Below, piece by piece: positions 10,227 to 21,353 of a stretch of DNA of 64,000 nt. Each line of letters begins with the position of its first letter. The stretch's first letter is position 1. The translations under genes and the position numbers were made by a program. The stretch spans positions 47,434 to 111,433 of the forward strand of contig QZLH01000088.1 in NCBI GenBank assembly GCA_003833135.1, read 5' to 3'. The notes below the pieces were generated by a model that was given only the letters and a program-made list of their open reading frames with translations, was not told the DNA's origin and searched no databases. The DNA comes from Oehlia diaphana (Eukaryota; Glomeromycota; Glomeromycetes; Glomerales; Glomeraceae).

Positions 10227-13200
10227 AATATTTAAAATATTTAAAATTTCATAATACAAAATGTATACAATATATACAATATATTTCAGTTACTTAGTAT
10301 TCATATTCAATATTTGTAGCATAGACAAACTTTCTTTTTATGAAATCAGTAATACACTAAATAATAATAATATAAACTATGCTATAAGAAAAAAAATCAC
10401 AAGAACTATATGAAAAAGAAAAGAAAAGAAAAAAAGAAAAAATCAATAATTTATAATTAGTATATGTATAATATTTTTTAAACCTCAATTTTTTTTTTTT
10501 TTAAGATATAATTAAAAAATAAATATGTAAATTTACAATATTCAAATTTTTACTTTTCATGTGAGGTTGGCAAAAAATTTTGGTAACTAAAAACAAAAAT
10601 AGAAAAAAAATTTAAATATAGCTTTATATTTTTACCCTAAGATTTTTAATAAATAAAAATAAATCATGCATTCATTAATTAATATATTATTAAAACATGT
10701 ATTAGACCGCTTTCAAAAATTATAAATCCCCTTGATAAAATTGATAAAAAATCATATGATAACATATAGTAACCAATCAAAGTACAATCAAGTACTGTTC
10801 CTAATTCCCCGAGTTCAAATAATTTCTGTTTTCCAATGTATTTCCCGGATTCGGAAATTGTCCTACTTTTGTCACGTGCAAATACTCGGTATAGTTCGGT
10901 TTAGCAGCGTTAATTAACTGCATCACTGCATCCCAAAATTTAAAAAAGGAAATGTCAATTATCAAATACTGCTAGATTTTCTTGATTACAAATTCATTTA
11001 TTTTTTTCTGACGAATAAATATGGAAGGTTATTGAGTAAATAAGAACAAATTCATTTTCAAATGATTAACTTTTAAGATTCGAGAAACAACCAGTAAATT
11101 GTAATTGATTACATACACAATATCCGGCAGCTATTTGAATTTTTATTTGTTCATTTGTTTGATTATTTGGGAAAAGTTTCATTGTGAATATTAGTATTTT
11201 TTATTATTATTATTATGTTGTAATTGCAAGCGGGGGGAATACGTCGGAAACAAAACAATGCATAAATATACGTATTTGGTTAGGTTAGAATTGAAACTAA
11301 ACAAAGAGAATATATTTTTTTGTTTTAACTTGAAACTTATAAATGATTTTCCAATAATTGATGTTTGTTTTTTATTCTCCGGTTGGTTCATTAATATGAA
11401 TTTCTTCTTCTTTCTTTTTTAACAATTATGTAAGAAAAGAAAATAATAATAATCTAATTATTAATAAGCGAATATTTAAATTATATATGTATTATATATG
11501 CATTATAATATCGCACACTTTTGATGTCAAAAAAATCATTTACAACCAAAGAAAAAACATTCATGTATGTTGTAATAATAATAATAAAAATTGTAGTAAT
11601 ATGTTTGTTACTTATTTGGAACAGGAAATCAACGGACGTGCGCAAAAGTTGTGAATTCAATATCTTTAATTTTTTTTTTTTTTTATTAAAATATTTTAAA
11701 TAAAAAAAACATTTTTTAAAAAAAACATACAAACAAAACGTAAATATAAATATAGTAAATCTATCTATTTATAAAAAAATTTATTAAAATTACCGAATTA
11801 AAAATAAATCTCCCGATAATTTCGGTAATTACCTTTTGCCTCGGAATAACTTTTTTTCTTTATGCGAATTTATCTCATATTTCACCTATTTTTATTTAAG
11901 GCTTAGCTTCTTAATAAAAAGAAAAAATAGAAAAAATAGAAAAAATCATTATGTCTATGATAACCACGTTGTAAATTTGCGTGACGGTTTTTCCACATTG
12001 TGAAATTCTGCATTATTCGTATTGTTAAAACAAAAGATAGTCATCACGACAGACGGAATTTGTTATGTTAGATAAAACCGTTAAAATTCGAAACACGTTT
12101 TAGATCATTATTTTTATTGTCCTTTTTATATAATCAATCAATGATAAAACAAATATTTTATGATATATTATTACTAAAACCAAATAAAAATGATTGGTGT
12201 TAAATTTTTTAAGAGTTCTTCTCTTTGAATTTGGAAAAAATTTGGATATATGTCTCCGTTGCTGAGTAAGTGTGAGTAAGTAGTAGTAACCGAAATTGTA
12301 AATATCGAATGTTACCTAATTTATAATACAATTTTCCTTTTCTTTTTCTTCCCGTTTTTTTTTTTTCTCTCTCAATTCTTTAATTTAAACGGATATATCT
12401 AATATTGTCAAATTTTCTTTGAATTTGATTACTATGACGGTAAATTTTTATTCCAAAATTAATTATTATTTTTGAATGTCCAATAAAGATTTAAATAGTA
12501 ATAATAAATAATAATTTTTTTATGCAACAAACAAACATTTCATATTTCTAGAGTGTTGAAAGAAAATTTATTATTTTTTTTTTTTATGCGAATTATAAAC
12601 GGTTTGTACCAATAAAATTTCGATTTAAAAACCGAGATAACTTTATTTATTTATTTATTTTTTTTCAAAAATGTCAGTTTATTAGACCCTTTGGAAATAA
12701 TTGTGATGATCATTATAATATGTGAATCCAGGATTTTTTTGTAGTCATAAATTTTTTTGTTCTTTATTATTCTCCTAAATGCGTAATTTGCACAATTTAT
12801 AAAAGAGGATACAAATGAGGATATTCTAAATATAATGATTTATATTAGGAATACCCGTTATTGAATGTGACCCGATCAAAAATAATTATTGCATCTATTA
12901 ACAGTTAATATGTATAATTTCTTTATTATATATAGTAAATCAAAAAGTCAATCATCACTAAATCAGCCCCAATGGATCTACTTGACAGCATACATTCGAT
13001 AGATTCTTCAAAAGGAAGTTCATCTGGTATTTCCATAAAAAAAAAAAAAAAATATTCTGTGATAAGTAAAGCATGCGCTCTTCTGTTTTGGTTAATTAAG
13101 ATTTAATGCATATATTTAATTTCGAATATTCGAAAATATGTATATAAATATTTTTTTTTTTAAAAAAAAAAAATCCGATCATTTTTTTATCGTAACATCT

Positions 13201-13498
13201 ACTTTCCAATACTAAACTATATACCGATATAAAAAAGATATTATATATGTGATATAAGTGATGTACGTCATTCTGCTTCGGTAACAAAACTCCGTGATTA
13301 TTTATCAAAAAAAATATTTATATATTGCGGTCAATTTTGTTGATAATTCTCTTCACCACTTTAATTTTTTTTTTTCCTTCCTTTGAATCCTCTTTTTTTA
13401 CAAGTAAAAAAAAAAAAAATCAAAAAAAATTATATATTTATACATTTATATATTTATAAAGAAAAACAAAAAAGTATTTAAGCTTGATAGAATTAAAG
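10227..13498. other. Intergenic, no intact gene
   Basis: AT-rich spacer with homopolymers. A short open stretch starts with ATG at about 12972 (MDLLDSIHSIDSSKGSSS) and meets a possible splice donor at about 13028; no second exon was found, so I leave it unannotated. Other short frames at 10732-10917, 11191-11732 and 13096-13308 have no recognisable product. Confidence 0.5.
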
Positions 13499-14065
13499 AT
13501 GGTTATAAATAAAAATAAAAATGCACCAAATTCATCTATGGATGATTTAGCAAATTCATTGATGGATAAACTTGACCGAAGTAAAGTTTTTCCACCATTT
13601 TATAATAATCCAGAAGAATTGATAAACCCATCAAAAGTTAGAAGTGTTGGTCCACCAAGACCACCAAACGGATTTTTACTTTGTAGAAAAAATGTTCATA
13701 GACAAGCAAGAGAAAGAGGTGTGTGCAATATGAGAGTTATTAGTAAAGTCACTGGGATGTTATGGAGAGGGGCGACAGTTGATGAGAAAGAGCAATATGA
13801 GAACCTTGCACTTCAAGTTCAAAATCTTCATTCCGAAAGATATCCAAATTACAAATATAAACCAACCTCTCGAGCTAAAACTCATCCAACTTTATATCAA
13901 CCTTATCCTATACCTCAACAACAAATTATACCACCTTTAACTAATCAAATAGAACCAATTATTTCTTCTTATGCATTTCCGAATATGCTTTATAATGATA
14001 ATAATGGAATGATTATGCAAAATGATATTGATTTATATAATACTATGTATATGTCATGTTTGTAA
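13499..14065 (+). CDS. HMG-box (MATA-HMG-like) protein, 188 aa, paralogue 2
   Basis: I start at ATG 13499; an upstream in-frame TTG at 13484 is not a plausible eukaryotic start. Residues about 14-46 share the conserved N-terminal segment (FPPFYNNPEELINPSK) with the paralogue at 9660. The HMG box is at about 51-117, with GPPRPPNGFLLCRKNVH, MRVISKVTGMLWR and RYPNYKYKP. The tail after about residue 125 is Pro/Gln/Asn-rich and diverges from the paralogue. As a likely nuclear DNA-binding protein its targets are unknown. Conservation of box and N-terminal segment with a free tail suggests both copies are functional and under selection. Confidence 0.92.
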   Translation: MVINKNKNAPNSSMDDLANSLMDKLDRSKVFPPFYNNPEELINPSKVRSVGPPRPPNGFLLCRKNVHRQARERGVCNMRVISKVTGMLWRGATVDEKEQYENLALQVQNLHSERYPNYKYKPTSRAKTHPTLYQPYPIPQQQIIPPLTNQIEPIISSYAFPNMLYNDNNGMIMQNDIDLYNTMYMSCL

Positions 14066-14099
14066 ATTGATATATAGAGATTTTAATCTGTATAGCATT

Positions 14100-14170
14100 T
14101 TAATTTAATTTTTTTTCTTCGGCCGAACTTTTTTTTTTTTTTTTTTTTTTTATTTTTTTTTTTTTTTTTG

Positions 14171-14244
<74 letters not shown>

Positions 14245-14260
14245 GAAATTTTTTTTTTTT
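14100..14260. repeat. Long T homopolymers
   Basis: Several T runs of about 20-30 bases, interrupted by short words, fill the 270-bp space between the HMG gene and the NmrA-like gene. Such runs are error-prone in assembly. Confidence 0.8.
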
Positions 14261-14337
14261 CTTCACACAAAAAAGTTATATATAATAATAATATTTTTTT
14301 TAAGAAATTTTTTTTTTAAAAATTAAGAAATTGAAAA

Positions 14338-15487
14338 ATGACTCAGAAAATTGGTATTCACGTTTCTGGAGCTGATGGAAAGTTAGGTAATATTTCACGA
14401 ATAAAAAAATTATCATAAATATTAAGATAAACATTCCTAATAATTTTTTTTTTGTATTAAAAGGCGCCTCTATTGTAAAAGGGTTATTGGAAATGCCAAT
14501 ACTTTATCCTCGTTTACAAAATTCAAATTTTCAAGTTTACGCAGGAGTTCATCATGAGACAGAACAACCTTCAACAAACGCTTTGGTTGTAAAAGTTGAT
14601 CCAGTTAATAATCCTGACTCTGCCATACATGCTCTAAAGCAAGTGTCAAAATTATTTTTATTGATCGATCCATTATCTGGTGAAATCAGGCAGAAAGATG
14701 CTCTTGCTTTTGCAAAAGGGTAAGATTTTTGACAAATAAAATCTTTAGTTCAATAAATTTCTAATTTTATTTTCTTATATATAATAGATATATAAATGCA
14801 GCTAAGCAAGCAAACATTGAACACATCGTGTTTCCAACACCATTCTCAAAATGTGAAGCACCTTATTCACCTCCATTAACTCCAGTCGACGATGATAATG
14901 AAGAACGTACAAATATGCGATCTTATCGAGAACAATTTGAAGCTATTGAATCAACGTTACGAGAATCTTTTTCACGATCAGAAATAACAATCCTCCGCTA
15001 TCCTGGGGTACTAAACCAACACTTACTATATTTTGCAAATTATATTACGGAAAAATCAAAAATGCCTTTAATTGACAATTCATACATGACGTTCGAATGC
15101 TGTGATATTAGTGATGTTGTACGTGCATCATGTCGTATATTGGTTAGTCCCATACAAACACATGGTGGTAAAGAGTACAAGATAACTGGACCTAATTTGT
15201 TAACAACGGACGAGATTGCTATTAAAGCCAGTTTAGGCCTTAAACGAGAGATTAAAGTGGAATTTATGTCTATTAAGCAGTTAAAAAACGTATTGATGAA
15301 AACAACATCTGATAAAGAAGAGGTTGCATATTTGTTAGAATTATGGGGATTACAAGGATATTTAGGAACCGCTAGAAAAGTGCAGGTTACAAGAGATTTA
15401 GAACAAATCACCGGAAGTACCGGAAAGAGCTTAAGAGAATTCTTTGAAAATTCATATGATGATTTCACTTCTCCGCAAACAGGATAA
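14338..15487 (+). CDS. NmrA-like NAD(P)-binding protein, 334 aa, three exons
   Basis: Exons 14338-14386, 14464-14719 and 14788-15487 join in phase to 1005 coding bases. The N-terminus is a Rossmann nucleotide-binding strand-turn-helix, IGIHVSGADGKLGAS, with the GxxGxxG glycines at residues 11-17. Downstream blocks fit the NmrA/atypical short-chain dehydrogenase pattern: an early strand VYAGV, a KLFLLIDPLSG strand, YINAAKQANIEHIVF (the usual 'AA..aGvkhiv' helix-strand), RYPGVLNQ, and YKITGPNLLTTDEIA near the C-terminal substrate region. Family members are often NADP-dependent reductases or redox sensors; the catalytic SDR Tyr-x-x-x-Lys is not evident, so a sensor or regulatory role is possible. 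Its substrate cannot be told from sequence. Confidence 0.88.
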
Positions 15488-16090
15488 GTAGGAGGGAAAA
15501 TTATCGAAATAACCCAATAATATTAAAAAAGAATTGATTTCTTTATCAAAAATGCTACTGGGTCATGTTTTTGACGTGACATCAATGGGGACTCAAAAAA
15601 TTGCATCATCTGCGAAAAGAAAAATAAATTCAAAACCAAAATAAAAATGGTTGGGATTGGTATATTTTTTATACTTCATACATTTAGATTTCGAACAATT
15701 GTAAGCTTGTTTGTATGCGGGCTATATGTTGCAAATAAATGATATATATTAGTCAACTTGGATTAATATTCTTAAAATTTATTTATATTCTTAAAATAAA
15801 TATGTTCTTTAATTTAATAAAAACTTAAAAACTTACCAATTTAAGCAATTCCTTATCTGTATAATGATGTAATTGACGCCTCATTCTATCATATAATCAA
15901 GTTGCTTTACTTCATTTGTCGTAAACTCTTTCTCGCTTTTTTTCATCCGTAAATGTCTAATAAAGACTGTGATTTTTAATGTTGAACAACATTTGAAATA
16001 TCAATAATGCATATCCCAATAGTACTTTATACAAACTAGTAAATAGTCATCATCCTCATCTTCATTCTCTTCCGTTTTACCTCAAACAAA
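15488..16090. other. Intergenic
   Basis: Downstream region of the NmrA-like gene and AT-rich spacer. A Ser-rich open stretch at about 16045-16090 may be the worn N-terminus of the broken gene that follows. Confidence 0.4.
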
Positions 16091-16099
16091 TCTTCTACA

Positions 16100-16818
16100 C
16101 AAACAATTTGTTAGATTATATTCGTTATAAACGATTATGTGTACCAAAAGATGTTGCAAGGGAAGTTGTTGAATTACAGTTGAGAGAATTTGGCCTTGAT
16201 GATGATATTAATTTGTTAGTACAAGACAAAAATGCTTCCATAATTGAGGATGCCTTGCCTCTTATGAACAAGCTTTGAATGAATTTTCAGCTCTGATGGA
16301 GTTACATTGAGGGATGCGGCAACGTTGGCTGTTCTCAGAAGGTATAATTAATTCTTTTATAAAAAAAGTTAATTTTACAAATAGTTTCTAACATGTTTTA
16401 TTACTTTCTGGGGTGGATATAAAGAATTGATACCCTAATTTCAGATGTGATTTTACCTTATTTAAAACGTCATGCAAAACGTGGACATCATCAAATAACG
16501 TTTTATCTAACACCAAACAATATTATAACAAAAAATATTACAACAGAATTAGAACATATTAATGATCCACATGAGTGGATTCGATTATCAACCGACTCAT
16601 CATCAGTAGAAGAAGATGATAGCTTGGAGAATGATTTACCTGATTTGCAATTTCTACTTCAAAAAAGAGATACATTAAGAGATCTTATTATAAGTAAATC
16701 TGATGTTAAAAAATGTACAGTAAATAAGGTTGAAATTAGTTATAGAAGTGAAAGTGAATTTGGATTATTTAGTTCTAAAAGTTGTGATATTGTTCAAATT
16801 TTTGTTATTATTGTTTGA
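16100..16818 (+). pseudogene. Broken gene of unknown function
   Basis: An open stretch at about 16108-16278 (LLDYIRYKRLCVPKDVAREV...) ends in TGA. The continuation, YEQALNEFSAL, is in a second frame, and DGVTLRDAATLAVLRR is in a third, so two frameshifts fall within about 60 bp. A normal GT-AG intron then joins LRR at about 16342 to IDTLISDVILPYLKRHAKRG at about 16426, and the frame runs to TGA at 16818. The C-terminal part is acidic with a charged helix (LPDLQFLLQKRDTLRDLII). I do not recognise the family. It is either a young pseudogene or an intact gene with two indel errors in the assembly; the well-kept splice sites favour a recent break. Confidence 0.5.
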
Positions 16819-17673
16819 ATTAAGTGAGAAAGATTACGAAAAGATTTATTATGTACAAGAGGTAAGGTGAAATGAAATCATTTATTATGTTATTACATCG
16901 GATTATTTACCATTATAAGATTTTTAATTGTTTATTGTTTTTAAACGTCAATGGTTAAGAATTTTATATACTGTTCCAAAAGTGGTGGTTAATAATTTGA
17001 TATCTGATATTAATTCAAACATATAAAAAAAAATATAGAATTAGACATTTTTTTATTCATATGACTTTATCTATCATAAATCAGTAATAATAACGTATAA
17101 TATAATAAATATCGCGTACATACTCGTTCAAATCAATGCCGTTTTTATTAAAAAAAGATTTAATACATCAAAAGTAGGAAAAATAAAGAAAAAAAAAATA
17201 CATAATATACAATTACATTTTTTTGTAAGATTAGTACCAGAGACACTTAAACACATTGTAACATATAAGAATGTCTTTCAAATCACGAGAACTCTCATAT
17301 TTTATATCACCGTGCTAAATTTAGCTGTGCACAAGCTGTATTTATTTGTACAAAAAAATTTGAAGATCCCTGATCCCATGTAGTTCCCGTGCGACACAAA
17401 TCTGAGATTTTGCCGTTGCCACGCAAATTACTAAAAATGTATCCCTATAAAATTTTCATGTGCAATTCATAAGAAATTCTTTATATGATAACATGAGATA
17501 TTTTTTGGGACAAAGTATTTCTTCATGCAAGTGAGCATGCTTATCACTTGTAAAGGGATATAATTAAATTGAAAAAGTTTAAATATAAATATCGCATATC
17601 TCGAGTTTTTTTCTCAGTCAAAAAAATAAAATTTGAATAATCTTTGCTAATAGAAATACCCTTCGGATTAAAA
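16819..17673. other. Intergenic
   Basis: AT-rich spacer with no supported gene. The last 150 bp should contain the promoter and leader of the membrane-protein gene at 17674. Confidence 0.5.
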
Positions 17674-18268
17674 ATGGAAACTACATTTGCCAAATCAAAT
17701 TTTAGCGATCTTAATATATCAGGTAAGAATTCGTTCGTAATTTGTAATTTGGCGAATATTTCAGAAGAATTAACGCATTCCTCCCTCTCTCTCGCCCATT
17801 GCCTTTACTTTAGCAAATTATGAGGATAAAAATGCATTAGTACGCGGTTCCTCTTCTGGAAACTTTGATTTTACCACTGCTGATAAAGGATTATCTTATT
17901 TTATTATGAGACCAAAGGAATTAAGAGAAGAACATCCTGTATGGCATTATTTTTATTTATGTGCATTGATATTTGCAGCCTTTGTGTCTCTTTTTATTGG
18001 ACCTGTTATATTTGGTATGTTAGCAGCAATTGGAGGCTTAGCTACTCCCTTTGTGTTATCAATATTAGGTGGAGGTCTGGGTTTAATTTTTGGAATTGTA
18101 TTCGGTGTAGTTTTCTCGGTTGTTTGTATTGTATTCCTCGTAAAAGCTCTTGGCCGAAGTGCTGAGTGGGTTTTAGATACTTTATTGTATGGTGGTAATG
18201 ATTTGATGGAAATTACAAAACAACAAATTTTAATTTTTTTTGGACATCCTCCCAGTCATCAAGATTAG
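17674..18268 (+). CDS. Small multi-pass membrane protein, 167 aa, two exons
   Basis: Exons 17674-17722 and 17814-18268 join in phase (49 + 455 bases). The N-terminal about 55 residues are hydrophilic and Ser/Thr-rich. A first hydrophobic stretch begins after HPVWHYFYL (about 60-86), and a second, long Gly-rich one (VLSILGGGLGLIFGIVFGVV and onward, about 92-130) could be two helices or a re-entrant hairpin. The C-terminal about 35 residues are amphipathic. The Gly-rich hairpin resembles membrane-shaping or lipid-droplet hairpin proteins only in general character; I do not recognise a family and assign no function. The gene is compact and well spliced and looks functional. Confidence 0.8.
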
Positions 18269-18408
18269 ATTTATTGTCTGAAGATATTTAGTTAGGATTT
18301 TTTTTCAATTTTATTGGTTTGAAAAGTATATTTTATCATTATATGGCTAGACAGGTTCTAGTTCTTTCATCATACTCTCTTTATTCGAAAAAAATAAATA
18401 TACAAATC

Positions 18409-19177
18409 TCATATTTCATAATTTCTAAATTTTTCATATAAATAATCTCGATTTCCACTTGAAGTAAAATTCCAAAATGATTTGTTATTTATCGGTAGAT
18501 TATTTTCCATTGCAGATGTTGATACTGTACTGTTAGTTGTTGAACTATTATCGTTGTTATCTGTGATTGAAAGTGTTTCTTTAGGAGGTGGTTGCCAATG
18601 AACTGCCTATAATTATTTAAAATTTCTTATTAATACTTTTCAATATTATTTCAATATTATTTATCGGTTTTCAAAAATAATAAATATTCAACGTACATGT
18701 CCTTTTTTAATAACTAATTCTCTCCACATTTTATAACTAATTTTAATAGATCCATTTCTCCAATTATCATAATATTTACGTTCTTTCTCATCATTAAGAA
18801 TGTTGTATGCTGTAGATAATTTTCGAAATTGTTCTTCAGCTATAATTTTTTTTTTTTAATAAAAAAGTTAGTACCAGATCATATATCATAAAGAGGAAAT
18901 ATTATTAAAATACCTTCTTTTTTATCTCGTTCATTAATAACTTTATCCGGATGACAATGTAATACACGTTTTTTGTATTCCGTAGAAATTTGTTCCGTCT
19001 GAATTTTAGATTAATAAAACTAATTCAAAATCAAAACATTTAGAAGAACGAAATAATTAACATAGGATACTTTACTGTACTTGTTGGAAAACATCCAAGC
19101 ACTTCATATAAATTTTCATAAAATTTATCATCATCGTCATTACTTCCCATAGCTTCTAATATAGAATTATAATCCAT
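18409..19177 (-). CDS. DNAJC12-like J-domain co-chaperone, 175 aa, four exons
   Basis: Minus-strand exons 19177-19076, 18998-18914, 18839-18697 and 18606-18409 join in phase (528 bases). The J domain is at about residues 20-85 and starts DKFYENLYEVLGCFPTST. It carries the Hsp70-stimulating HPD motif in YKKRVLHCHPDKV, then AEEQFRKLSTAYNILNDEKER and YYDNWRNGSIKISYKMWREL. The protein ends in KFRNYEI-stop, the C-terminal signature I associate with animal DNAJC12/JDP1, and its length is close to that family's. DNAJC12 works with Hsp70; in animals it serves aromatic amino acid hydroxylases, but the fungal client is unknown. It is divergently transcribed from the bS18m gene. Confidence 0.88.
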
Positions 19178-19415
19178 AATTATAAATTGTAATAAAAATT
19201 CAAATTTTCTCGGTGTGTGTGTGTTTTGGGCAGATAAATTACATGAAGTCAGTCAAGTCACGAAAGTGATTAGGACGATTATTAATATATGCCGTATCAC
19301 ATGATATCAATCAAGATCTTTTTTTAATTTCACTTACCTGTTACAATGTCATTTCGCTAATATTTTGATTTTAGAAAAAAATTTTAGTTTCAATTTTATT
19401 ATTTAAAGATTTCAA
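19178..19415. promoter_or_regulatory. Shared divergent promoter region (DNAJC12-like / bS18m)
   Basis: Only 238 bp separate the two divergent start codons, so this stretch must carry both leaders and promoters. It contains GTCACGAAAGTGA and ATCACATGATATCA words, but no factor can be assigned from sequence alone. Confidence 0.5.
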
Positions 19416-20598
19416 ATGTATCGATTTACGTTTTTTTCTAAAAAAAGTTTACCATTACTTCGACCTTTGACAAATGTGAAAGTTATTACTGGTAGTAATG
19501 CGTCGAGTCTTCGTAATTCTTTTCCATTAATTTCGGGGGCATACCGTCAAATTTCATTAAACTCTTCTGATAGTGAAGCTAGTAGTAGTAATAATGTTGG
19601 TGATAGTAATACCGGTAATTAATCTTATTAATCTTGGTTTTTAAATTGAGAATTTATTTATTAAAATTTATCTTTTTTTTTTTTTATTTAATAAATTCTT
19701 GGTTAGGTGAACAAGATCCTCATTCAAAAATTATGGAAATTCTTCGAGAATCAGCAGTAATGAGTCGGGCAATAATGATTAATTCTTAAATTTTTATTTT
19801 GGAAAACTGTTAGTTATAAATTAATAATAATATATTATTAATATTAAAGATGATCGAACTCATACAATCGAATCACAAGTTAGATATGGAAAAACTTTTC
19901 GATACGGCGAAGTACGTAATAAATTATACTATTATTTTCTTTTACCTAAAACTATTTACGAATCATTAATATAAATTAATCTTATGATACAGTTGTATGC
20001 ACCACATGAATTAAATGAAAATAATTATAAGAATAGGAAAAGTATGAGTAGACGGGAACCGCCAACTGTTGATACATTTAATGCATTAAGACTTAATCCA
20101 TTAATTGAATATAAGGTAGGTATTCTATTTCCTTAATAACGGTTGATTTTTTGGGAACAATTATATAGATTTTAATCTTTTTTTTTTTCAATAAAAAAAA
20201 AATAGAACTTTACATTACTTTCTAATTTTGTTTCGGATATGGGTAGAATTCTTCCAAGATCAGTTACAGGTAAATCAAACCGTTACGAAGTCTCTATTTT
20301 TTTTTGGAAATCATAATATTTAACCTATTAAATTTTAGGTTCGACGGCAAAAAATCAAAGAAAATTAGCAAAAGCTATTAAACGTGCAAGATCATTTGGT
20401 AAGACCATAAATTCTTTAGGATTCTCCAATTTCCTATTTTTCGTATTTATTAAATTTTTTTTTTTCATAATTATTATAGGATTAATACCTTCTACACATA
20501 GACGCAAAGTTAATTTTTATGATACAGAATTTATGGCATTTCGGATGAAAAAATCGAGAAATAAAGAAACACCTGAACTTTTTGATTTTGAATCATAA
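19416..20598 (+). CDS. Mitochondrial small-subunit ribosomal protein bS18m, 227 aa, seven exons
   Basis: Exons 19416-19614, 19707-19763, 19850-19911, 19993-20115, 20206-20269, 20339-20398 and 20480-20598 join in phase (684 bases). The exon 2 donor is inferred from phase (weak GTCGGG) and could be off. The N-terminus is basic and Ser-rich without early acids, as expected of a mitochondrial presequence (MYRFTFFSKKSLPLLRPL). The bS18 core is LNPLIEYKNFTLLSNFVS, then GRILPRSVTG, QRKLAKAIKRARSFGLIP, the conserved 16S-binding region. bS18 sits on the platform of the small subunit and contacts rRNA near the mRNA exit. The bacterial-type CxxC zinc ligands are not visible. It should act in the mitochondrial matrix. 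Confidence 0.9.
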
Positions 20599-21353
20599 AA
20601 ATTTATTGTGATGATTTTAAAAGTAAATTGTATCATCATGGCATCATGACATTAAAGTGTAGTGTTAATTTAAAAAAATTTGATTAATTTGAAAATAAAT
20701 TTTAAATCAGATTTGAATCAGATTTTTGAATCTTTGTATCAGTCATATACTGGTCACACATTGTATTTAGTATTTATTATTTATCTAAGAGGTAAAAGTA
20801 TGGATCTATTATATTGTACGACCAAATCTTTTCTTGACGGACTTATATGTTTGTAACATATTAAATTGTTTACTCCTACCAATTTTAAAGTCACGTGTGG
20901 TATATTACAATTTCACTGCGCCGCGAATCAGTACAAGCCTCATCACTTCATGCATATAAGTTTTTTTATCATCTTACGAAAAGTATTAATAAAAATCGGG
21001 TAATCCACTGATATATTTATTGTCTAAGAAATTTGTTCTTTACAATATAAAGTACACATCCCTAAATTTTAAGATCAATTTCAATTAAAATATAACGGAA
21101 ATTACATTCCGATTTACGAGAAAGGGGAATATATTTAAAGAGAAATACCTGATGTCGCACAAGTTTAAAGTTAAAATGAAATTAGTTAGGAGCTTAACTA
21201 AACTAACGATCATTCTATGACCGAATAAGAAATTGTTTGTTTATTTAATTAAAAAGAATTAATCAATTTTTAGCATTACCAAATTTTTTATTAAAAAAAA
21301 AAAAAGTACAAAAATGAAGATGTTTTACAAAAAAAGAAACAATAAAAATCTCA
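20599..21353. other. Intergenic between convergent genes
   Basis: Convergent 3' ends of bS18m and the F-box gene flank this AT-rich spacer. I see no gene. Confidence 0.5.

Noticed and set aside
15040..15468. 142-codon minus-strand frame opposite the NmrA-like gene
   Set aside because: It is the antisense shadow of a well-supported exon.
2141..15487. Mating-type (sex) locus
   Set aside because: The HMG genes lack the triose-phosphate transporter and RNA helicase neighbours of the Mucoromycota sex locus and are part of a large expanded family.
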